Below, one piece after another: positions 10,168-17,667 of a DNA stretch of 47,688 bases. The notes below the pieces were generated by a model that saw only the letters and a program-made list of their open reading frames with translations, was not told the origin of the DNA and did not search any database. Every line of letters starts with the position of its first letter. The stretch's first letter is position 1. The DNA lies in the NCBI RefSeq assembly GCF_003382685.1, contig NZ_KZ859510.1:1-47688 (forward strand), read 5' to 3'. This DNA is from Halorussus litoreus (GTDB taxonomy: Archaea > Halobacteriota > Halobacteria > Halobacteriales > Haladaptataceae). The position numbers and the translations under genes are program-made.

Positions 10168-11436
10168 ATGGATTCGTCCGGCGGCGAGGTCGAGTACGAA
10201 CCCGTCAGCGTCAAGGCGGTGCTCTCGGAGATGAAGGACACCGCGGAGCTCCTCATCGACCTCTCCTTCTCGGCGGTGCTGAGCGGTAGCGACGACGTGG
10301 CTCGCGAGGTGCTGGCGCTCGAAGCCCGGATGGACCTGCTTCAGATGCGCGCCCGGATGAGCCTGCTGATGGCTGCCAGAACCCCGGAGGACGCCGAACA
10401 GCTCGCGCCCGTCCTCGGCGTCGTCGGCGCGGCCGAGAAGATCAGCGACGCCGCGGGCGACATCGCCAAGGTCGTGCTGGAGGACATCGGCCTGCCCGAC
10501 GCGATGCGGGCTGCGCTCCCCGAGGCGGTCGAGACACTCGTCCGCGCGGGCGTCGCGCCCGAATCCGAGTACGCGGGCCGGACGCTCGGCGACGCCAACG
10601 TCGAGACCGAGACCGGCGTCCGGGTCATCGCCATCCACCGTGGCACCGTCGAGCAAAGCTCGACGAGCGATCAGAACGCGGGGCGTTCTGATAATGAGAA
10701 CTGGATCACGAACCCCGACAGGGACACCGAACTCCGCGCTGGCGACACCGTCCTCCTGCGGGGCCCCGACGACGGAGTCGCGACCGTGTACGAGCGCGCG
10801 ACCGGCGAGGCGTACGAACCGCCGGCCCCGCCGGAGCCGGGCATCGAGGACCTCGAACGTGCAGTCGACTCCATCGTGTTGATGAAGAACATCAGCGAAC
10901 TCGCGGTCGACCTCGCGTACGGGAGCGTGCTGTTCGACAGCGCGGCGGTCGCCGAGGAGGTGGTCGAACTCGAAGCCGAGGTCGACGCGCTCCAGTCGCG
11001 CTTCGAGGCGTGGACGCTTCAGGCGGCCGCCCGGGTCGACGACCCCGTCTCGCTCCGGGGACTGGTCCACCTCGCGAACGCCACGGAGGTCATCAGCGAC
11101 GCCGCGGTCGAGATCAGCGAGGGCGTGCTTCGCGGGCTGGGCACCCATCCGGTCGTCGCGCAGGCGGTCTCCGAGAGCGACGAGGTCATCGTCCGGCTGA
11201 CGGTCGCGCCCGGCAGCGAGTTCGACGGAGTGACCCTCGGCGACCGCGCGGTCAAGACCGAGACGGGAATGAGCGTCATCGCGGTCCGGCGGCCCCACCG
11301 CGACGAGGACGACCGCGACGGCGAGTGGGTCATCCAACCGGGTCCGGAGACGCGACTCCGCGCCGGCGACGTGTTCCTCGCCAAGGGGACCCGTTCCGGC
11401 GCGGAGCGACTCGGGGAGTTGACCGGCTCGGGGTAG
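10168..11436 (+). CDS. Tandem PhoU-like / TrkA-C (RCK_C) domain protein
   Basis: A 422-residue soluble protein made of two similar halves. Each half has an all-helical PhoU-like part (about 10-110 and 230-330) with the AEKISDAAGDIA / TEVISDAAVEIS motif, then an RCK_C (TrkA-C) domain with ETGVRVIAI / ETGMSVIAV and ELRAGDTVL / RLRAGDVFL. RCK_C domains bind small ligands such as nucleotides or ions and gate cation transporters; haloarchaeal PhoU-TrkA-C proteins often sit beside MgtE/SLC41-like or potassium transport genes. No transporter lies next to this one. The first RCK_C domain has a linker built on two perfect DNA hairpins (10648-10692). A ligand-sensing regulator of ion transport is likely; the partner is unknown. 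Confidence 0.85.
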   Translation: MDSSGGEVEYEPVSVKAVLSEMKDTAELLIDLSFSAVLSGSDDVAREVLALEARMDLLQMRARMSLLMAARTPEDAEQLAPVLGVVGAAEKISDAAGDIAKVVLEDIGLPDAMRAALPEAVETLVRAGVAPESEYAGRTLGDANVETETGVRVIAIHRGTVEQSSTSDQNAGRSDNENWITNPDRDTELRAGDTVLLRGPDDGVATVYERATGEAYEPPAPPEPGIEDLERAVDSIVLMKNISELAVDLAYGSVLFDSAAVAEEVVELEAEVDALQSRFEAWTLQAAARVDDPVSLRGLVHLANATEVISDAAVEISEGVLRGLGTHPVVAQAVSESDEVIVRLTVAPGSEFDGVTLGDRAVKTETGMSVIAVRRPHRDEDDRDGEWVIQPGPETRLRAGDVFLAKGTRSGAERLGELTGSG

Positions 11437-11532
11437 TCCGTGGACTCGCCGACCTCCGGTCGCTCGGGGATTTTGCGTTTGCTCGCTCGACCACTACACC
11501 ATCATCAGCGTCGCCAACTCCACCATCATCTC

Positions 11533-11705
11533 GGCGCGCGTTCGGGCGCGGCGCGGTTACGCGCCGCGCCCTAGCGTGCGAGGGAGGGGCGCGTTTATGC
11601 GACCCGAGGCTGGGAGGTCTGAGAGGCTCTCGCGGTGGCGGTTGCGCTGCGGTGGCGGTCGCGGTGCTGTGCGGTCACGCCGAGGCGCAAGCAGCAGCTA
11701 GCGTC
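11533..11705 (-). repeat. Dispersed repeat family, copy 2 (inverted)
   Basis: On the minus strand it runs GCTAGCTGCTGCTTGCGCCTCGG, then a CCGCACAGCACCGCGACC unit, CCTCCCAGCC, CCCTCGCACGCTAGGGCGC and a GC hairpin, ending in ACGCGCGCC. The hairpin has 11-bp perfect arms (11544-11554 and 11561-11571). The blocks follow the order of the copy at 41851-42093. The 368-bp gap 11437-11804 contains this element and no supportable gene. Confidence 0.65.
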
Positions 11706-11804
11706 TTGCTTTTTCCAGACCCCGCAGTACGATTGTCAGGAGATCAAACAGGCGCTCAACTTCTCACGAAATTCAGCCGCGACGCGAACCGGTCGACAAG
11801 CTCC

Positions 11805-12071
11805 CTACGTCACGTTCTCTTCCTTCGCCAGCCGATACGCCGATACCAGCGTGAGCACGGTGGTCACCAGCGCGCCGAGCGACAGCGCGAGCACAGCTCC
11901 GAGCGCCAGATAGTACGGCGTCGCGCGGCGGCTCCCCGGCAGGAAGACGAACAGCGCCATCACGCCGGCAGTGGCGAGCGCGGCGAAGCCGAATCCCAAG
12001 ACTGCGTTCCGGCGGACGTTCAGCGCCGCGAGGAAGTTGGCTCGCGGGCGCTCGGGCACGCTCTCGGACAC
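11805..12071 (-). CDS. Small two-helix membrane protein, haloarchaeal DUF
   Basis: An 88-residue protein with a polar N-terminus (ERPRANFLAALNVRRN) and two membrane helices at about residues 22-45 and 54-79. It ends in a charged tail (LAKEENVT). The pattern resembles a small conserved haloarchaeal membrane family (I believe the DUF7536 type). The frame is open far upstream to 13397 against the methyltransferase gene, but that part is a shadow. I chose GTG at 12071 because it begins the acidic, family-like N-terminus. Function unknown. Confidence 0.7.
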   Translation of the reverse strand: MSESVPERPRANFLAALNVRRNAVLGFGFAALATAGVMALFVFLPGSRRATPYYLALGAVLALSLGALVTTVLTLVSAYRLAKEENVT

Positions 12072-12308
12072 AATCGGAGGTTGGGAGCGCCGGATGAAAG
12101 GCGCGTCGGTTCTGGTGACGCAATGCAGTCCCGTTCGCGTCGGTTCCTCCGTTGGGGGAACCGAGCTCTGCTGAACTCGTATACGTGCGACACTGTCTGG
12201 GGTGAAACGACCGGTACGCAGGGTCGCGAATTTCCCACCAAGCCTCCGAGTTTGGTAATGCTTAACAAGGATCGCCTCGTAGAGGCAAGACGGGTAAGGG
12301 GTGACACG

Positions 12309-13373
12309 ATGTCCATTAGAGAAGACCGGCTCGAAGAGTTGATAGAAACTGCCACGACCGATATCGGTGCCATCGCGTATGCACCGCTGGCCGTCATCGG
12401 TGATCGACTCGGACTCTACGATGCGCTCGCCGAACACGGACCGCTCACGTCGAGCGAACTCGCCGATCACACCGACACCGCCGAGCGGTACGTGCGCGAG
12501 TGGCTCGCCGCGAGTGCAGCCAGCGATTACGTGAACTACGACGCCACCGCGGAGCGGTACAGCCTCTCTCCGGAACAGGCGCTCTTGCTGGCCGATACGG
12601 ACGGTCCAGCATCTCCCGTCGCGGGGCTGTTCCAGATCGCCACCGCCGCCGGCAAGGCTTTGCCCGAGATCGAGACGGCCTTCCGGAGCGGTGACGGCGT
12701 TGGATGGCACGAGCACGACGAGGAACTCTTCCAAGGCATGATGCGTACCTCCGAATTCGGCTTCAGGGAAAGCCTCGTCTCGGACTGGATCCCCGCGCTC
12801 GACGGGGTGGACGAGAAACTTCGGGAGGGCGCGCGAGTCGCTGACGTCGGGTGTGGCCACGGCGAATCGACGATCACCATGGCTCGGGCCTATCCGAATT
12901 CGACCTTCGTCGGATACGATTATCACGAGGAATCTATCGAAGCGGCACGCGAGCGCGCGGCTACCGCTGACGTAGCCGACGAAGTCAGCTTCGAGGTCGC
13001 GAGGGCCAAGGAGTACGACGGTGACGAGTACGACTTCGTCACCTCTTTCGACTGCCTGCACGACATGGGCGATCCAGTCGGTGTTGCACGTCACGTCCGA
13101 GAGACGCTCGCTGACGACGGCACGTGGATGATCGTGGAACCGATCAGTGGTGATCGGGCCGAGGAGAACCTGAATCCGCGCGGGCGGATGTTTTACTCGA
13201 TTTCCACGATGGTGTGTACGCCGAACGCACTCGATCAGGAGGGTTCCCACGCGTTGGGCGCACAGGCCGGGGAAGAACGGCTGCGTAATGTAGTCACCGA
13301 GGGCGGCTTCTCGGAGTTCCGCCGCGCGACCGAGACGCCGCCGTTCGACATGGTGCTCGAAGCGAAGCCGTAG
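12309..13373 (+). CDS. Winged-helix/SAM-dependent methyltransferase
   Basis: A 354-residue two-domain protein. The N-terminal part (about 20-90) looks like the winged-helix dimerisation domain of O-methyltransferase-like and Rv2258c-like proteins (LGLYDALAEHGPLTSSELA). The C-terminal part is a class I Rossmann methyltransferase with motif I VADVGCGHGEST (about 177-188), an acidic strand end GYDYHEES and the FDCLHDMGDP motif IV region. The substrate cannot be read from sequence. A GGGGTGA Shine-Dalgarno at 12296-12302 precedes the ATG, and a TATA-like CTTAAC lies near 12259, giving a leader of about 20 nt. It has no obvious partner gene and converges with the S9 peptidase. Confidence 0.82.
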   Translation: MSIREDRLEELIETATTDIGAIAYAPLAVIGDRLGLYDALAEHGPLTSSELADHTDTAERYVREWLAASAASDYVNYDATAERYSLSPEQALLLADTDGPASPVAGLFQIATAAGKALPEIETAFRSGDGVGWHEHDEELFQGMMRTSEFGFRESLVSDWIPALDGVDEKLREGARVADVGCGHGESTITMARAYPNSTFVGYDYHEESIEAARERAATADVADEVSFEVARAKEYDGDEYDFVTSFDCLHDMGDPVGVARHVRETLADDGTWMIVEPISGDRAEENLNPRGRMFYSISTMVCTPNALDQEGSHALGAQAGEERLRNVVTEGGFSEFRRATETPPFDMVLEAKP

Positions 13374-13525
13374 CGGGCGGATATCTTTGATAGCCACGGA
13401 CGCTGAACTACGGCGATATCTGCGAAGCCGCCACCGTCTCGAAATACGTGGCGAATTCGCGCTCTGTACGTACTAACGGATACCGAACCTATCACCAGTT
13501 CGGGATCTCAGTAGAGCGAAACCCG

Positions 13526-15616
13526 CTACTCCTCACTTTCGCCCGCGTCCGCCTCGCTCTCGTCCTCTTCATCCCCGTCCGCACCGGCCGACAGCCCCTC
13601 GTCGCCGCGCTCTAACGCCGGCGGTACGTCGTGGTGGTCGGAGTAGCCGTCGAACCAGCGCACGAGGCGTTCGAGCCGGTCGACGACGTGGGCGGGCTCG
13701 CCGCTCCGCGAGAGCTCGTGGCCCTCGCGGGGGTAGCGCACCAGCCGGGTCTCCACGCCGTGCTTGCGGTAGAGTCGATAGAGCAGTTCGGCACCGCCGA
13801 CCGGGACCCGGTAGTCCTCGTCGCTGTGGACCAGCAGGGTCGGCGTGTCCACCTCGTCGGCGTGGGCCACCGGCGACTGCTCCCACAGGAACGCGGCGTC
13901 GCCCGGCGGCCGCGCGTCGAAGTCCCACTCGACCAGTTTGAACGCGTCGGTCGACCCGTAGAACCCGTCGAGGTCGTAGACGCCGCGCTGGCTGACCGCG
14001 CCGGCGAACCGGTCGGTGTGGCCGACGATCCACGCGGTGAGGTAGCCGCCGTAGCTCCCGCCGGTGACGAACAGGTTCTCCTCGTCGACCGAGGGCCTGC
14101 TCGCCACCTCGTCGACGCCGGCCAGCACGTCCTCGTACGCTGGCGGCCCCCACTGCCCGTCGCCGATGGCGGCCATGAACGCCTCGCCGTAGCCGGTCGA
14201 GCCTCGCGGGTTGCACCAGAAGACGACGTAGCCCCGCGCGGCCAGCAGCTGGAACTCCTGCCACATCGTCCGGCTGGTGCCCCACATCGAGTGGGGACCG
14301 CCGTGGATCTCGACCGCGAGGGGATACGTTTCGTCTTCATCGAAGTCCGGCGGCGTCAGCACCCAGCCCTGTATCTCGTCGCCCGAGTCGTTCTCGAACC
14401 GGATCTCCTCGGGTTGGGCGACCGCGCGGTCGTCGAGATACCCGCTGTTGACCCGTGTCAACCGCCGGGACTCCGCGCCGCGGAGCGTGGTCGCGAACAC
14501 GTCGCCAGGATGGTCCCACTCGCCGGCGACGTACGCCACCGCGTTCTCGCCGACCGACGCGCCGTACACCTCCCGGTCGGCGACGACGCGTTCGGGGTCC
14601 GCGCTGGCGTCGCCCGGCGCGCGCCAGAGCGCGACGTCGCCCTCGTCGGGCGTCAGGAAGAAGAGGTCCTCCTCGTCGGGGCCCCACTCCGGGACGCCAG
14701 CGGGCCAGTGGGCCACCGGCGCGGTGGCGAGGGTCCGGTCGAGCGAGGCGGTCGGAGTCGTCACCTCGCCGGTCTCGCGGTCGAGCACCTCGATCTCCGT
14801 CTGGCGGAGCGTGGGCGCGTCCTCGTCGGTGGTCGCGTACGCGAGTCGGCCGTCGCTCGTCGCAGCGAGGCTCGCGCCCCACGCGGCGGTCTGCACCACG
14901 GTTTCGACCTCCTCGTCGGCGTCGAGGTCGTACTCCGCGATGTCGACGATGACGTTGTCGTCGGGGTCGCCGGTCCGCTTGACGCCGTAGTAGATGGTCG
15001 ACTCGTCGGCCCACTCCGGCCCGGAGTAGTCGTAGTCGCCGTCGGTGAGCCGGCGTGCCGTGCTGTCGTTCTCCGGATCGATCACGTACACGTGCGAGCG
15101 CCGCCCGTCGACGTAGCCGCCTTTCGACCGGTAGACCAGTCGGTCGACGACCCGCGGGTCGGGCTCTTCGGGTTCGTACTCCTCGTCGTCGAGCGCGAGG
15201 TCTCGGCCGGCCTCGCGGTCCTCGGCGGTGGCCTGCTGGACGAACGCGATCCGACTGCCGTCGGGCGACCACGCGGGACTTCCCACGCCGCCGACCACGT
15301 CGGTCACCTGCTGGGCTTCGCCGCCGTCTGTCGGCACGACCCAGAGTTGGGGCCGGTCGTCGTCCGCGCCGCGGGTGCTGACGAACGCGAGCCGGTCACC
15401 GCTCGGACTCCACCGCGGGGAGCTGTCGACGCCCTCCGCGACGGTGAACTGTCGGGGCTCGTCGCCGCCGACGGGGACGACGTAGACGGTCGCCTCGTAC
15501 CCGTCGTCGCCGTCCGGTACTTTTCGGACGAACGCGACTCGCTCCCCGTCGGGCGAGATGCGGGGCTCGCCAACCTGAACGACGCCGTGATAGTCACTCG
15601 CACGGACAGTTTCCAT
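13526..15616 (-). CDS. S9 family peptidase (prolyl oligopeptidase / acylaminoacyl peptidase type)
   Basis: A 696-residue serine peptidase that cleaves short peptides. The N-terminal two thirds contain repeated WSPDG/SPSGDRLAF-type blades of a beta-propeller, which restricts access to the active site. The C-terminal alpha/beta-hydrolase domain has the nucleophile in GGSYGGYLTAW (Ser about 521), the acid in LVHSDEDYRVP and the His in REGHELSRSG. There is no signal peptide, so it is probably cytoplasmic. I set the start at ATG 15616 (METVRAS...), since the nine codons upstream lack the usual pattern. The very acidic C-terminal tail (EDEESEADAGESEE) is typical of halophiles. Confidence 0.92.
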   Translation of the reverse strand: METVRASDYHGVVQVGEPRISPDGERVAFVRKVPDGDDGYEATVYVVPVGGDEPRQFTVAEGVDSSPRWSPSGDRLAFVSTRGADDDRPQLWVVPTDGGEAQQVTDVVGGVGSPAWSPDGSRIAFVQQATAEDREAGRDLALDDEEYEPEEPDPRVVDRLVYRSKGGYVDGRRSHVYVIDPENDSTARRLTDGDYDYSGPEWADESTIYYGVKRTGDPDDNVIVDIAEYDLDADEEVETVVQTAAWGASLAATSDGRLAYATTDEDAPTLRQTEIEVLDRETGEVTTPTASLDRTLATAPVAHWPAGVPEWGPDEEDLFFLTPDEGDVALWRAPGDASADPERVVADREVYGASVGENAVAYVAGEWDHPGDVFATTLRGAESRRLTRVNSGYLDDRAVAQPEEIRFENDSGDEIQGWVLTPPDFDEDETYPLAVEIHGGPHSMWGTSRTMWQEFQLLAARGYVVFWCNPRGSTGYGEAFMAAIGDGQWGPPAYEDVLAGVDEVASRPSVDEENLFVTGGSYGGYLTAWIVGHTDRFAGAVSQRGVYDLDGFYGSTDAFKLVEWDFDARPPGDAAFLWEQSPVAHADEVDTPTLLVHSDEDYRVPVGGAELLYRLYRKHGVETRLVRYPREGHELSRSGEPAHVVDRLERLVRWFDGYSDHHDVPPALERGDEGLSAGADGDEEDESEADAGESEE

Positions 15617-15917
15617 ACGTCCGACGTGCGGCCATGCCACCAATAGGATTCCGGTTCCGCGTGGGAATCGCGGGCGCTGTGCGACCCTTCGATTCGCCGG
15701 CTACAACCCGACGTTTCCGGGGCGGCGGTCGCGTCACGATTCCGGGCGGCGGGCGTCGCCGAGTTCGACAACCTCGGATTTCGTCGCGTCCGTCTCTACC
15801 TATCTGCCCGGAGCCCTGGATCCCCACCGAAATCCAGCGTTACGGAAGCGAAGCGACGGATTTCCGATCCGGAGCGTCGATAGGGTATATTCCGGTCGAC
15901 GTACAGGTACACCCGCA
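15617..15917. other. Divergent intergenic region, S9 peptidase / TRAP receptor
   Basis: A 301-bp spacer between diverging genes. A TATA box GGGTATATTCC at 15883-15893 is 30 bp before the receptor ATG at 15918. No other gene is supportable here. Confidence 0.5.
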
Positions 15918-17003
15918 ATGGTGGGGAATACCAACAGACGCGACGTATTGAAGGGAACGGGTGCGGCCGGACTCGCGGGCCTGATCGGCTTCACGGGGAG
16001 CGGACTGGCTCAGGACCAGCGGCTCTCGTGGCACGCCGGCGGCACCGGCGGGACGTACTTCCCGCTGTCGAACGAGATCAAGACGGTCGTCGAGGACAAC
16101 ACCGACTTCACGCTCCAGGTCCAGTCGACGGGCGCGAGCGTCGAGAACGTCGGAAGCCTCGCACGGGGTGACGCCGACTTCGCGCTCATCCAGAACGACG
16201 TGGCGTACTTCGCGTACAACGGCACGGGCATCGAGGCGTTCCAGGGGAACGCGGTCGAGAGCCTCCGCGGGGTCGCCACGCTCTACCCGGAGACCATCCA
16301 CGTGGTGACGCGGCCGGGGACCGACATCGAGACGCTCGAAGACCTCGAGGGCGCGACCATCAACACGGGCGACCTCGGGAGCGGGACGCAGGTCAACGCG
16401 CTCCAGATCCTCCAGTCGGCCGGCATCGAGCAGGGGGACTTCGAGGAGCAGAACGCCAGCTTCTCGCAGGCGGCCGACCAGCTCCGCGACGGCGACATCG
16501 ACGCCGCGTTCGTCGTGGGCGGCTGGCCGCTCGGGGCCATCGAAGAGCTCGCGACCACGAACGATATCTCCATCGTGGAGATTTCGGGCGACGCCCGCGA
16601 GGCCATCCTCGGCTCCTCGCCGTGGTTTGCCGAGGACACCATCCCCGGCGGAACGTACAGCGGGGTCGACGAGGACACGGAGACCGTCTCGGTGCAGGCG
16701 ATGATCGCCACCCGCGAGGGGCTCGACGCCGACACCGTCGAGACGGTCACGCGGGCCATCTTCGAGAACACCGACGGGTTGACGATCAAGACCGACTTCA
16801 TCGGCGAGGACTCGGCGCTCGACGGGATGTCCATCCCGCTCCACGAGGGTGCCCAGCGCGTCTTCGGCGAGGTCACCATCCAGACGCCCTCGGGCGGCAT
16901 GGGCGGCGGGGAGACCACGACCGGCGGCGGGATGGGCGGCGAGACGACGATGGCCGACGGCGGCAACGAGACCGAGATGGGCGAGACGACGACCGAGAAC
17001 TGA
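15918..17003 (+). CDS. TRAP transporter solute receptor, TAXI family
   Basis: A 361-residue periplasmic-type binding protein, the substrate receptor of a TRAP-TAXI importer (ligands in the family include glutamate and other carboxylates). The N-terminus is a twin-arginine signal, TNRRDVLKGTG, followed by a hydrophobic stretch, so it is probably exported folded. The body shows the TAXI pattern: HAGGTGGTYFPLSNEI, QSTGASVENV, DFALIQNDVAY and the GATINTGDLGSGT ligand-domain segment. The last 40 residues are a Gly/Thr/Glu-rich low-complexity tail (GGM and ETT repeats) that may act as a cell-surface spacer. It is followed after 3 nt by the DUF1850 gene and then the permease. Confidence 0.92.
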   Translation: MVGNTNRRDVLKGTGAAGLAGLIGFTGSGLAQDQRLSWHAGGTGGTYFPLSNEIKTVVEDNTDFTLQVQSTGASVENVGSLARGDADFALIQNDVAYFAYNGTGIEAFQGNAVESLRGVATLYPETIHVVTRPGTDIETLEDLEGATINTGDLGSGTQVNALQILQSAGIEQGDFEEQNASFSQAADQLRDGDIDAAFVVGGWPLGAIEELATTNDISIVEISGDAREAILGSSPWFAEDTIPGGTYSGVDEDTETVSVQAMIATREGLDADTVETVTRAIFENTDGLTIKTDFIGEDSALDGMSIPLHEGAQRVFGEVTIQTPSGGMGGGETTTGGGMGGETTMADGGNETEMGETTTEN

Positions 17004-17006
17004 GAC

Positions 17007-17663
17007 GTGACTCGACTCCCCCCGCTGGTCGGCGCGTGCTCGCTCGTCGCCACGTGTCTGCTCGCCGCGGCGGTCGGCGGCGCCCTCGCGGGCGCAGCGC
17101 TGCCGAGCGCTGCGCCCGCGAGCGCGCCGCACGCGCCGGGTGGTGGTATGGTCGTGAGCGCGCAGGACGACACGGCGACGACTGCGCAGGACGACACGGC
17201 GACGACCGCGCCGAGAGATGGTACAGCGACGACCGCGGAGAGCGACCACGAGAGCGCGCTCGTGGTCGCGGACGCCGAGACTGGGGAGCGACTGCTGGCG
17301 GTGCCGGTCGCCGAGGGGATGACGGTCGCGCTGAACTACACCCATAGCGTGGAGAAGACCCCGGTGCTCGACGTGTACGAGGTCAACGGCACCGAACTGG
17401 AGATGGTCCGGATGGAGTTCCAGTCCTACGGAGCGGGGCTACCGGCTCGCGCCGAGGTGACCATCACCGAGAACGACACGTTCGTCTTCGACCCGGAGGG
17501 GAGCTACGAGCAGTTGTACGTCACGCCGGGTAGCATCGCGGGCCACGAACTCGTCGTCGCCGACCGGACGTACGACCTCGTGGGCCTCTCCGAGGGCCGC
17601 ACCGTGAAGCTCTCGGTCGAGCCCCGGGCGACGAACGCGAGCGACACCGACGCCTCTCACTGA
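17007..17663 (+). CDS. DUF1850 domain protein of the TRAP-TAXI system
   Basis: A 218-residue protein starting with GTG 4 nt after the receptor stop. It has an N-terminal hydrophobic signal or anchor (about residues 6-34), a Thr-rich linker with two near-perfect AQDDTATT repeats (about 52-67), and a C-terminal beta-rich domain with the DUF1850 hallmark YTHSVEKTPVLD. DUF1850 proteins are commonly encoded between TAXI receptors and fused permeases, where they are thought to be accessory components outside the membrane. The Thr-rich linker could be O-glycosylated, as in haloarchaeal surface proteins. A 4-nt spacer separates it from the permease gene, supporting one operon. Confidence 0.8.
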   Translation: MTRLPPLVGACSLVATCLLAAAVGGALAGAALPSAAPASAPHAPGGGMVVSAQDDTATTAQDDTATTAPRDGTATTAESDHESALVVADAETGERLLAVPVAEGMTVALNYTHSVEKTPVLDVYEVNGTELEMVRMEFQSYGAGLPARAEVTITENDTFVFDPEGSYEQLYVTPGSIAGHELVVADRTYDLVGLSEGRTVKLSVEPRATNASDTDASH

Positions 17664-17667
17664 TACC

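Noticed and set aside
13631-15646. 671-residue plus-strand frame over the S9 peptidase
   Set aside because: Antisense shadow; no motif, while the minus frame has an intact catalytic triad.
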